A stretch of 64,000 nt of DNA, taken from the NCBI GenBank assembly GCA_014529385.2, contig CM043953.1, positions 108,258,549-108,322,548 on the forward strand, read 5' to 3'. The notes beneath the pieces were generated by a model that was not told where the DNA came from, did no database searches, and saw nothing but the letters and a program-made list of their open reading frames with translations. A program made the position numbers and the translations under genes. The stretch comes from Adiantum capillus-veneris. Lineage: Eukaryota; Streptophyta; Polypodiopsida; Polypodiales; Pteridaceae. The first letter of the stretch is position 1. Each line of letters begins with the position of its first letter. Shown in pieces: positions 45,559 through 57,609 of this stretch.

Positions 45559-47382
45559 TTCCCTACGCAACAACAACCTCACCAAGTCCATAGACCCTTG
45601 GACATACCTAGTGTCATCCAAGAAGAAAGTGACTTAAAGTCATGGGAAAGTGTGCGTACTCACTTCTTGATGGAAAGAATGTTTACAGAGGGACTACTTG
45701 ATCCTATCAAAGAAATGGAGATCCCATCTTCCCCACGTCAAGGGACTCAAGGCCAAAAGATGCCGTTAAACATTGCCAAATTGATGGATTTCATGTCTTC
45801 AGAAGTTAGAACCACCATCATGTCCAAACTATATAAAGACCCCGAGCTAGTCTCAGCTCTTCGAACCTTCCTCAATGGAGAACTGAAGTTTGGGCTACCA
45901 CAATTTGCACAGATGGAGGGAGCTGGGGAGATGCCAATAGAGGAGGAACACTTAGATCCACAACCCAACCTAGATGAGAACCTTGTTATAGAAATACCTG
46001 TTAACAAGTTGGGACAATACTTTGAGGGTGATGAATCCAATGCGACCATACCAATCACTACTAAGGGATTAACTGTGAAGGGAATCCTTGATGGTGGCGC
46101 TGGGGTTAGCCTTGTGACTAAAATTTTTTGGGAAACTATGGGAAGACCTCACCTTGCGACCACAACCATAGTAGTGAAGATGGCCAATGGGTCTATTGTT
46201 AAACCTATTGGGATGCTAGAAGATCTCAAGATCAAGGTCTTTGGACATAAAATAAGGATAACCTTTATTGTTATGGATTTCTCCAAACACACTATGGCAT
46301 CGGAGATGATCTTAGGACGTCCTTTCATGAGGGAAGAAAATGAGAGGGAAGAAAAAATGGTACATGACTGGTCTAAAAACCATGTCTACTTGCAGTTCCA
46401 AGATTCTGTCATTTGAGTGGATCTTGTGATTGGTCGAGCACATTATCTAGGAAACAGGTTTATAATTGATCATAGATCTGACACCACAGTTCACTCGGCC
46501 CCATTGCAGTATTGTTACACATGTAAAGCGAACATTGATGTTGGGGAAGATTCTCCTTATATGGATGTACTACATGGGATGACTGAGTCGGACAATGTGG
46601 ATTGGATCCACCTAGCAGCAACCATAGACACTTGGGGAAATAGGGGGACAACCTGGGTAACACCTGAGGGGGATGAAATGCCTGTACCCTTAAATATGCT
46701 ACAAGCAATGCATATAGCTTCTAACAAGACCCATCCCAATATAACAAAGAAAACATACAAGTGGATCCCTAAAGCCTCTTTAACGACCATAGCTAGTGCT
46801 AAAAAAAAAAATCCTGGTAAGAAATGTCCCACTCGCTCCAAGAAAAGTAAGAAAATGTGGCGTTGGATTCCTAAACGACTATTGGAAGCCCAAGGCTACT
46901 ATCAAGGAAATGATCAAATTTGGGTGCCAAAACGTAGATTGTGTTCTTACCTATCACCTGACCCATGTGAGCCCAATCCCGTAGCTCCAAAACGAATCGA
47001 CGATCGAGGAAAGAAAAAAATCACAGAATGCTACACACCCGCTCCAGAGCTAGTCTGGGTACCGAAGAAAGAACGATTTATTCCACCTAGCTCAGGAAGG
47101 GGGGAGTCCCATGAAGCTTCTATCTCCTCATGTAATGCATCCATAGAGGTAAAAGCTTCTCCACAGCCTCAACCTACAATAGTGGACCTCCATAAAGCTA
47201 CAAAGGAATCCACACCTCCCAGTGTTCAAGAATCACCTGATGAACCACTTCACGTTCGATCATGGGAGAGTACCTTACCACCCTTGCAACTTGACGAGGC
47301 ACCTAAGGTAATAGAAAACTATTGGCCTATTACCAACTATTACCACCTATTACCAACTGGAACAATTGGTTTCAAAGGGTGA
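45559..47382 (+). pseudogene. Element A ORF2, main segment: retropepsin-like protein with W-x-P-K repeats
   Basis: 608 codons in phase with 21086-21290 and with one in-frame TGA (46414-46416). The N-terminal part is unrecognised. About 46020-46390 is a retropepsin-like domain (GILDGGAGVSLVT, then the flap-side MILGRPFM). The catalytic triplet is DGG instead of DSG/DTG, so activity is doubtful. After the TGA, a basic region carries four W-(I/V)-P-K motifs (about 46763, 46871, 46920 and 47053). No reverse transcriptase, RNase H or integrase follows. Protease identity is fairly sure; the rest is unknown. Confidence 0.75.
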
Positions 47383-47684
47383 CGACATCATTTCAAACGG
47401 TATGATCTACCCAAGGAAGGGGGGAGTGTTTGCTGACAGTCATCATTCACGTGCTTCCCTCTCAACCTTCCTCCCTGACCTCTCAATCACCAATCTTAGG
47501 GAATGTATATATAAAGCCTTATACTCAAAAAAAACAAGATAAAAAAGTAAAAGAGCAAGAGAGACTAGCAACGAGACAGCACCCTATCAGATCCTACACA
47601 TAAGTCTAAATTCACCATGTCACATCAAGCAACACACAAACTCACGTTTTAAAGACCTAACCAAATCTATTTGTATTCTCAGAG
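47383..47684 (+). promoter_or_regulatory. Internal purine tract and TATA-type promoter region in element A
   Basis: AAGGAAGGGGGGAGTGTT (47413-47430) resembles a second polypurine tract. TATATATAAAG at 47506-47516 is a strong TATA box about 170 bp before the ATG of the next ORF. The region looks like a promoter and 5' leader for that ORF, or like the remnant of another LTR. Confidence 0.45.
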
Positions 47685-47990
47685 ATGGCTAGTTCACCAG
47701 AGGCATGCACTTCTATTTTTTATGAAAGGTACCCTTTTTCTTTTTCTCAAGTGTTTCACATCTGCTACCCTGTACTTTCTTGTGAATGGGATTTGGTAGA
47801 GAGACTTGCACGTGAGCGAAATTTTGAGGAGTTAGAATGGCTGATACGTATATGGATAACTAGTGATCCCTACCCAGTAGCGAATGTTTCTCCGGTGGCA
47901 CATGCTTATTCTTTTACACAGGATGAGTATCCACGCATCGCGAGGTTCTTGATTAACACGCTTGCGCAAGAGGATGATGAAGAGAAATAA
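47685..47990 (+). CDS. Element A ORF3, unknown small acidic protein
   Basis: 101 codons from ATG 47685 (MASSPEACTSIFYERYPF). It has an aromatic N-terminal part, a helix-like middle (WDLVERLARERNFEELEWL) and an acidic end (EDDEEK). It is intact, unlike the other element A frames. It sits between ORF2 and the 3' LTR, the place where some Athila/Tat elements carry an extra gene. No homology is recognised. Confidence 0.5.
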   Translation: MASSPEACTSIFYERYPFSFSQVFHICYPVLSCEWDLVERLARERNFEELEWLIRIWITSDPYPVANVSPVAHAYSFTQDEYPRIARFLINTLAQEDDEEK

Positions 47991-49319
47991 TAGAGACCGA
48001 GGAAGACTATGGCCTCACGGAAAATGATTTCGTTTATCTAGATGATGAGGATAGAGGCCTAGCCTTAGGGTGGCCACCCAGTTTATATAATATCCTCTTT
48101 CCTTGATTCTAAAAGGGATGACAGATAGGTAGGTTAGGGGTCTGGATTGTGTTTTGAGTTTGTTTTCTAGGAGTTTTAATTTTTTTGACACTGACATGCC
48201 TCCTAGAGGTATAGTGCTTGTTTTTTGGATGTGTTAGGTAGGACTTATATGGATCTCCATCCACATGGCTGAGGACATCTACTTCGACGAAATGAGCAAC
48301 TCCATACCTCCAGGTGTACTAATTTCCATGATTCATGTTGGTGGATATGTATAATTGCTAATGATTTTTCATGGTTTGTTTGAGTGCAATAGTTATGTTT
48401 GTTCTCTGCCATTATAGATGTATAAATTTGTCTTTGCTTAAGTTGATGGAACTAGAGTTTAATCTTATGGATGAGCTTTGAGATTAGGAGACTGTGACTT
48501 TAGGTTAACTCATTTACTTGACCACTAGGCCTAGCTGATAAAATTATCTGAGTATTTGAGACCTTAGGAATGTTTAAGGCATAGAGAAGCTTGCTCACTT
48601 AAACAACAAAAACACTAGTGAGAATACAAAGGAAATGGAAGCAAAAAACATAAGTGCCACAAATGAAAAATCTAATGCTGGAAGAGAAATCCTGGCTTGA
48701 TTTGGTACTTCACTCACATGTATTGTCTATGGTACTAGAGCCCTAGAGGTTCCCAGTGTGGGCGCTTTTCTTTGAGAAGCAAAAAGCCCCGGACATACAA
48801 AATAAGCACACACGTCAAATGATTGTGAACCAAAGTAAAAAAGAGAAAAAGAAAAAAATGAATGACATTTAAAAGACTTCCATCGAGCTTATAGTTAACA
48901 TTTCAAGCTTTTGTTTGCAGTTGTGAGAGCTAGTTGGCTAATCAAAGCTGAAAAGCACAATTAGGGAATCTTGCATTTAGATAATCTTCTTAGCTTAGCT
49001 AGTACTAGAGTAGTTGTTTTAACCTTAGTCATAGCTAACTAATTGATAGACTCACCCATAAGCCCAAAACTCTTGATTAATTAATTTACTCAAAGTGCGA
49101 TTTATTTGTCCTTAATGGCAGTCTAACATTTCATAAATCTTGCTTTTACTCATTTCCACATGCACTTTACATTCCCCTCATGATTTATGGCCATATAATT
49201 CCGCTTGTTGAAACAGTGACTTTGCCTTGCAGATTCAAATCCAGATGCTCTACAACTGGACATAACAAGCTTCAACTCAATAGCTTCCGAGGACGGAATC
49301 TACATCAGGAAGGGGGGCA
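47991..49319. other. Element A 3' non-coding region and polypurine tract
   Basis: About 1.3 kb of AT-rich sequence without a supportable gene. It ends with CAGGAAGGGGGGCA (49306-49319), the polypurine tract that fixes the start of the 3' LTR. Confidence 0.7.
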
Positions 49320-49911
49320 TGTTAACCCTCACGGCTCACGGACACCCTATTACCTACGACGGACGTTGTAACCTACGGCGGACATTGTATTATTTATTTG
49401 GTAGAGTCAGGTACCGGGCTTGTCGGTCCAATAGGAAAAGGGTAAGAGTGATCGCCGATGAGAGGCGCACTATAACTGGAACATTCAAGGGATTAGTTGG
49501 CTAAGCATGGGCGCCCAAGTGTGAATGGGGCGAGCTCATATAAAAGTCAACTAAACCTAAAATTCACTCATTCTCTCATTTGTGCAATAGAAGAGTGCTC
49601 TTGCTCCATCTCCTTCTTCTTCACCTCCTTGTGTGTGTGTGTGTATGTGTGTGAGAGAGGGAGAGAGTGTGTGGGCGATCGAGCATTACGGAGGCACGAC
49701 AGCGGTGAAGCGGTTGAGCGTGGCGTAGCGGCGTCTCCTTCTTCTTCGCGACAAGGAATCCTCCACGAAGCAAGCGTAGAGCGGTGAGTGACACACCATC
49801 GCCTTCTTTGAGCTTACTAGTTTAGGCTTGTTGTGTGCTTGGAGCCATTTGTGGCTCGCACACGGTGTATCGGCAAGTTCCTTGCATTGACACGTGCAAC
49901 ATACGCGCACA
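49320..49911 (+). repeat. Element A 3' LTR
   Basis: 592-bp partner of 9709-10298, with TATA box at 49538-49545 and GT/GA run at 49631-49674. The target duplication CGGTT follows at 49912-49916. Confidence 0.95.
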
Positions 49912-50346
49912 CGGTTTGAACCAGAATCTTGAAAGCGGCAGGAGCAGTGGGTGAATGACCCAAGGCGGGGTGTTCGGCAGTAGAAGAGGTTGCCGAGGTT
50001 TGCTCAGTGCGAGCAGCTAGATGAGCCAAAGAGGTGGCGTTTACTTCATCATCATAAGCACCATGTAGGTGTGCAAGTTGGCCGGTGTGTAGGCCGGTAG
50101 CAGCATCATGAGCAGGTTTAAGAAATGCTTGTGTGGGTTGAAGGAGAGCCTCTGGTTTAGCATCACGGCTTGTGGAAGCTTCAAATGGAGAGGCTGCAAG
50201 AGAGGTTGGGTGCGCTGATGGCATAGCGTGTAGGCTAGCAGTGCCAGAGAGGGGAAGGGCTGAGATGGGTTGAAGCATAGTAGGACCTGTAGTAACCGGA
50301 TTCACAAGGAAAGCACCATATGCAAGGGGTCAGCTTCTTGTGGATT
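49912..50346. repeat. Host tandem unit A, right part
   Basis: Continues unit A after the 40-kb insertion. It matches 51214-51620 at roughly 80-85% by eye (for example GAGCCAAAGAGGTGGCGTTTACTTCATCATCAT shared as one block). The minus strand is open for most of it and would encode an Ala/Ser/Pro/His-rich chain. No family is recognised. Confidence 0.85.
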
Positions 50347-50962
50347 TACCCACAGCAAGAGCTTTAGCATCAAGTGTGGCGCTGGCATCTGCGAGCGCAA
50401 AGCTAGGAGGAACATCATTGGGGTGTGTAGCATCATGTGCGGCAGCGATTTTGGTGAAAACCTCTCTTCTGCAAGGTGAGCGACAATCATGGCCACAACA
50501 GGGTCGTCTACATCAGGTGCATCAAGGGCAGCCGGAAGGGTTGCATCTGCAAGGAAGGCAGCATGAGAGTTTTCTGCAGTAGTGTCTTCGGCCTCCAAGT
50601 GCCCAAGGAAGGTATCGATGATGGTTGCATCACCATCACAATCAACATTTGCCCCCTGGGATGAGTAAGGCAGGGGTGCGCCAGACTTGTCTGTGTCGTA
50701 GCAGGACGTGGTTGGGGAACCTTAACCACCAAAGCAACATGGCTGGAGAAGAGGGTTTCAATGATGGTAGCGGCATCAGAATCAGTGCCAAGAGTGTGGT
50801 AGGCTGGGTGGGTTGCGCATGCATGGAGGAGCGTGGCCAGAGCTTGCGAACCAGGCGTCGGGTGGTCGTATGACGAGCCTTGAAGTTGGGGCTATGCCTT
50901 GTGCGAAGACTGCTGAGGCGGTGCCGTGAAAGCCGCAGAATGTTGGACGTTAAAAGTGCCCA
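50347..50962. other. Spacer between tandem units A and B
   Basis: Both strands have open frames of 60-98 codons with biased Ala/His/Met content and no domain. The base composition is more balanced than in the flanking AT-rich DNA. No gene is supported. Confidence 0.4.
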
Positions 50963-51620
50963 CTGTCAGCAAGTGCATGACCATTGAGTGGGGCTTAACG
51001 AAGTGGTCTATGCATCGTGCGTAGTTGACAGAGAATTGATGCATTCTTGGCAGCATCGGGTGCAAGGTCATGAGTGTTTGTTTTTGGATTGTCCTGCCTG
51101 CAAGTTTTGAGCGTATTCAAGGGTTTTGGGCTGAAGCTACATCTATGAAAGCGTCCTTTGTAGTAGGTGTATACTGAACCGTTGGCTTCAAGAGGCCGCC
51201 TAGCTGGGTTAGTTTGAACTAGGATCGTGAAAGCGGGAGGCACAGTGGGTGAATGACCCAAGTTGGGGTGCTCGGCAATAGAAGAGATCATCGAGGTTTG
51301 CCCATTGTGAGCATCTAGATGAGCCAAAGAGGTGGCGTTTACTTCATCATCATGAGCACCATGCAAGTGTGCAGCCTGATAGGTGTGTACGCTGGTAGCA
51401 GCAGCATGAGCAGGTTCAAGAAATTCTCGTGTGGGTTGAAGGAGAACCTTTGGTTTAGTGTCACGGCCATAAGAAGCTTCAAATGGAGACGCCGCAAGAT
51501 GGGCTGGGTGCGTTGATGGCGTAGCGTCTGGGCTAGCAGTGCCAAAGAGGGAAAGGGCTGAGATGAGTTGAAGCACAGTAGGAAAGTACCATATGCAAGG
51601 GATCAGCTTCTTGTGGATTT
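50963..51620. repeat. Host tandem unit B (empty-site copy)
   Basis: An uninterrupted copy of the unit split by element A. At 51205-51218 it reads through the position where A is inserted in unit A (GGTTAGTTTGAAC versus CCGGTT/TGAACC). It lacks about 25 bp present in unit A near 50285-50310. The minus-strand frame at 50995-51576 crosses most of it. Confidence 0.85.
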
Positions 51621-53150
51621 AATGCATGGCAAAAACAATACACCTCAAAAATAATGAACCTCATCCTAAAACACTCTCGTACTGTGTCCATTGCCACACA
51701 CATGCACATATCCATAGTCATCTGCTGCTCTAAAACTAGTCCAAGCAACCAGCTAGATGAAGTTGCTCGACTGCCATTTCCGCATTCTCGAGGTATATGT
51801 CGCCTCGCTGCCTTGCGGGCTGTGATTCCTTCTTAGCCCATATCTTTTAACCACCATAAGCACGAGCATGATCGCTTGTCAGTAATCCATTCATCATATT
51901 CAACTTCTCATTCCATGGTCATGGGCCCAGCCCAAGCCACTCGCCAAACGAAACAACTCGAATGAAACGCAGGTTGGCGGTCACTGGAACCTGCATTCTC
52001 ACAATATGGTTCATGCAAAAACCATCGAAAATTCTGCCACCCTTTTCATTACATCGTCTAGTCGTAGTGATCTGGTCTCTACTATGCTAGCTATTCTCAT
52101 GCGCACTCATGTTGTGCTCCCGCTCCGTAAACAATCCTCTTTGACGAGGGAGAACCCATGGACCAACTTCCCTCAACATCCAGCTAAACTCTCTCTAGCC
52201 TATTTGAAACATTAGCCCTTGACTGTCCCAGGTCTGCTCAAGCATCCCATTCAGCTGCATTTTCTCTTGGTTACGTGCATATTTATGTCTGGCATGTTTT
52301 GCACTCGTGGGCTGCTCAACTATCCCACACTTTGCTTCTTCACAATTGAGCACGCCACGAAACACTATCGCCTGTTGAGGCTCCTAACAGTCCCCGCCCC
52401 AGCAGTCTTCAAGATTTACCTCTGCCTCACAAGCCAACAACTCCCCATCACATGGGGCATGACCAGCACTGCCTCAAACTTCATGTATCAGTTCTTCCTC
52501 ATCATAGGCATTGACATCGCTGGGAAACATTACACCCAGCTTCCTCGCTCATTTCTTCCTCTTGATATCTACTCACACACCCAAGTCTTATAAAAACATG
52601 AGCAGAGCAACTCCGTCCCCCATCCAAGAAGCAAGAACAATCGAGTGATAAATGTAGAAGTCAATGTATATGAGACTAAAATGGACATCCTAATGCTATC
52701 TACTTTATTTTATAGAAAAACTAATGCAACACATATAAATATACAAACTCCAAATCATGGAAAGGTATCCCTCCAACACTGGAGGAGAAGCATTGGTGTC
52801 CCTCCAACATTGGAGGTGAAAAAAGGTGACCGGGGAATGGCACATTCCCTATGGTTTATAAAACTTGGGTGAGGATGGTGCCACCTCCCCACCATACTTG
52901 CGTATGGTTTTTTCTTTTTTTTTATGAGCACTGGCATGCGAGCACGTACTGCATTTCCTGCATCATTGAGAAACCAAACCATAATTAAGAAACTCTAATG
53001 GATAGGATGTTTCATATTGTAATTAATGCTTTCAGATCCCAAGCATGGTGATGAACAAACTCACTCAGAAAACAAAGAGGGAAGTAGCAAAACAAAGAAC
53101 AACAAAATAGAGGAAAGAGAGTCTGAGTGCAGCAGCAAGTTCATGGACTG
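51621..53150. other. Non-genic stretch
   Basis: I see no recognisable gene. The frame at 52219-52593 (124 codons) is hydrophobic and Leu/Phe-rich but lacks a domain. At 52764-52815 the phrase CCCTCCAACACTGGAGG is duplicated as a short inverted-repeat-bearing motif. Confidence 0.45.
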
Positions 53151-53174
53151 GAATCGACATTCTATCACGACGTT

Positions 53175-55179
<2,005 letters not shown>

Positions 55180-55181
<2 letters not shown>

Positions 55182-55521
55182 GCGTGACTCGACTTCACAT
55201 GTTGATCGGCGTAGATTCGATACAATCTATGCCGATGCCCAGGAGGCCTGCGTAGTTGAGGTTAGAGCGCCTATTCTTAAGGGTAACCGGTGGAGGCAGG
55301 TGATGGGTAAACGGGCTATGCAAAAGGAGACCCTCCTCTTTCAACCTCGCTATCTTTGCGACCCCCCCTTTGAGAAGGAAAAGGAGCTCGACCTATTGAA
55401 GATCCTTGAAAAACGAGTAGATGAGCAGGCGGGCGAATATAGAGGAGAAACGGCCGAGTTGGACCTCGAGCTGGACGCCCACATAGGGGCGTTACTAGCC
55501 GATCGGTTTAAGGATACCTAG
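55180..55521 (+). CDS. Hypothetical ORF, unrecognised, GC-rich
   Basis: 113 codons from ATG 55180, beginning inside the end of the rpoC1 fragment. It is very charged, with helix-like pattern (EKEKELDLLKILEKRVDEQ, then ETAELDLELDAHIGALLAD). After TAG 55519 the same frame continues with only one more stop to about 55690 (GWSYEMLNKIHEEMKGMG). Composition differs from the AT-rich neighbours, so it may be transferred organellar DNA or a transposon gene piece. Confidence 0.4.
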
Positions 55522-55694
55522 GCCTACTTGCTTCCTGACGAGCACTAGTATGAGTATAAAAATCAAAGGTGGGATAGTCCGCCCGGATGGTCTTACGAGA
55601 TGCTCAATAAGATACATGAGGAGATGAAGGGAATGGGGGCCGTGTTTACACGACCCCAAAGAAAGAGAATGAGCTCCCAACATCTTCTTAAATA

Positions 55695-56380
55695 AGTAGA
55701 GGAGCCCCTAAATCAATAGTTATTAATGTGGTTAGTTATCTCAAAGGGTCATACTAGTCGTTGGGCAGGCCAAAAAGAATTTCCTTCCATTTTGCCGTGT
55801 TAAAAATAAAAAACAATATATTATATCTCCTTCTAGTTTACCGATGTGGTGGGATGGGGTGCTTCTTCCTAGGCCGGCCCTAAGGATCAATTCTTCGTGC
55901 CTGTCACACTCCAGAAGAAACGGCCGCTGGCTGCTGGCATTATCATGGATGGCGTCTACCTCACGTACTTCATCATGGATGGATGGCGTCTCTTCTACGA
56001 CGTCCTCACTCCTGCACTTCATTCATTAATTCTAGAAATTTGAATTTCCTGATGAGTATCCGGTGGTCGTGTCCAGACCTCGCTATCAATGAGAACGAAC
56101 TTTAATAATAATGATTGACAGTAAAATCCGTTTCCCATATTATAATACTCATACTCATTTGCTCCAACAACAAAAAAAACCTTGGCAACTTGGCAAGCTT
56201 AATAGTAAAGGTAAATTGATTAGATTTGAAGGTTTTTACATTCAATTTCTCTAAATCCAATTAGCTGTCAATCAGTTCTCACATTCTCTCTCTTACTACG
56301 TCCGTCTATCTCTCTCTTTCTACCCACTGCTACCCGTCACCCTCTAAGGCTCCGCACTTGCCATGGTCAGAACTCCTCAG
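55695..56380. other. Non-genic stretch
   Basis: No gene is supported. ATCATGGATGGCGTCT is duplicated at 55943 and 55973 (the second with an extra ATGG). Confidence 0.5.
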
Positions 56381-56754
56381 GACTAAATAACACATAGTAT
56401 TAAAGAAGGGGGGGGGGGGGTGGGGGGGGTGTTAAGGGGATCGAGTGCAGAGAAGTGCTCGCACGAAAATCGAAGAGGTTGTAGCCGTAGATGGACACTT
56501 AAAAACTAAACCCGACCACAGACTAAACTCGGGCAACGCCTATGTTTTAATAATAAAACCCCAAAAACCCGGGCCAAGGGTACAACATGTGCGCGCGGGT
56601 GGGATGGTTACCCCATGCGTCACAATCTGGGCGACGAGGCCTTGGGTTCAAATCGAGTCGTCGCCCGGGTTCCTTTTCGCGTTGACTTGTCGCACGTCCG
56701 AGTTTAATCTGCCTCAGGCTCCCCGCATCCACTTCCGCGCCGTCGATCCCCTTA

Positions 56755-56785
<31 letters not shown>

Positions 56786-56806
56786 AATGTTATGTGTCAC
56801 TTAGTG
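56381..56806. mobile_element. MITE-like element with G/C-run terminal inverted repeats
   Basis: The left arm (56381-56445) and the reverse complement of the right arm (56738-56806) align: (G/C)ACTAA, ACACATA, ATTAAAGA, a long G-run, then TAAGGGGATCGA. The G-run is 56408-56429 on the left and the C-run is 56755-56780 on the right. The 3' terminus reads CACTAAGTG inwards, suggestive of a CACTA-type end, but no convincing target duplication is seen. The interior of about 290 bp has no ORF of note and contains a hairpin (56629-56637 with 56658-56666). Confidence 0.55.
56629..56666. other. Hairpin within the MITE-like element
   Basis: GGGCGACGA (56629-56637) pairs perfectly with TCGTCGCCC (56658-56666). 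The loop contains GGGTTCAAATCG, which resembles a tRNA B box. A tRNA-derived origin is possible but weak. Confidence 0.4.
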
Positions 56807-57006
56807 TCGTGCGTCAGAACTGGTCAAGGCTTACGGAAAACTACCCCTCCCATGATCATACACTAAAAAGAGACTTCTCTTTCTTTGTAGTAGTGTTCGG
56901 GAAAACCATATTCCCAACAATACAAAATAGGAAATTTTAAAAATTTAGGTTTTTTTTTTTTTTTTTAAACAATATTTTTCTCATTTTGTGCTTGCCCTCA
57001 ACCATC

Positions 57007-57128
57007 AGCTGAAACACATTTTTCCCGAACATTGCTTTTTACTATACTTTTTTTTTTTGCCAAAACTAGCTGAAACACATTTTTCCCGAACATTGCTTTT
57101 TACTATACTTTTTTTTTTTGCCAAAACT
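57007..57128. repeat. 61-bp tandem duplication
   Basis: AGCTGAAACACATTTTTCCC... through the T-run and GCCAAAACT is repeated once with period 61 (57007-57067 and 57068-57128). Confidence 0.95.
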
Positions 57129-57262
57129 GGTGACTCGTGAGTGTGCGAATTTGTATAAGAGAAAAAACACACAATGGTGAGTGTGAATTTGTAATAACAA
57201 AAAAAACCAAAAGATTACAAGATCATACTCTTGTAGAACCATGACCTCTCCCAACAACTCTA
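57110..57262 (-). repeat. Dispersed repeat with palindromic tail, copy 1
   Basis: On the minus strand it reads CATGGTTCTACAAGAGTATGATC, ...TTTGTAAT..., ...ACTCACCATTGTG..., and ends in an A-run (T-run at 57110-57119). It is the most diverged of three minus-strand copies. Confidence 0.5.
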
Positions 57263-57565
57263 GGAGGCACCCGCGACACTTAACATGTATGTGCTAAGCA
57301 CCCACAACGGCACCTCCGCAATGAGAGACTTCTTTGTACTATACTTCTCATAGGTGAAATTTTGAAGTATCGTGTATGTATTTAGTCTTGGGTGTGCCTC
57401 ACACGAGAGGGTAAAAACGTAAGACAAGATTGATGTGATGTTTTATGGTCATTTTTCACAAACTCACACGCATGAGAAAGAGGTGTGCAAATCTCAACTG
57501 CACCTCTTGCACACCTCTTAGAGGTCAAGTTATCGGAGAGAGGAAGGGGTGACTTATAACAATTA

Positions 57566-57567
<2 letters not shown>

Positions 57568-57605
<38 letters not shown>
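57568..57605. repeat. Poly-C tract, 38 bases
   Basis: An unbroken run of 38 C, the longest mononucleotide run in the window. It will be unstable and prone to sequencing error. Confidence 0.9.

Positions 57606-57609
<4 letters not shown>

Larger units (their letters stand above)
9709..49911 (+). mobile_element. Element A: large RT-less gypsy-type LTR retrotransposon carrying nested insertions
   Basis: It is bounded by two LTRs (590 and 592 bp) that both start TGTTAACCC and end GCGCACA. Identical 5-bp target duplications CGGTT flank it (9704-9708 and 49912-49916). A tRNA-Asp-type primer site follows the 5' LTR, and a purine tract precedes the 3' LTR. Without the nested copia 1 and Y insertions it would be about 10.2 kb. 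Coding content is a Gag frame, a second frame with a retropepsin-like domain, and a small third ORF. No reverse transcriptase, RNase H or integrase is present in its own sequence. It would therefore depend on enzymes from another element, perhaps an Athila/Tat-type one, since that group uses this primer. Confidence 0.93.

Noticed and set aside
47413-47520. A separate LTR beginning at 47430 (purine tract, TGTT start, TATA box)
   Set aside because: I found no second copy of this sequence in the window and no CA end or primer site, so an internal promoter is the simpler reading; it remains possible.
52219-52593. 124-codon hydrophobic frame as a membrane protein
   Set aside because: It has no clear membrane-segment pattern, no family phrase, and lies in repeat-rich DNA; chance is likelier.
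56588-56670. A tRNA gene or tRNA-derived SINE
   Set aside because: A B-box-like GGTTCAAATC is present, but no cloverleaf, A box or acceptor stem can be formed; the long hairpin does not fit a T arm.
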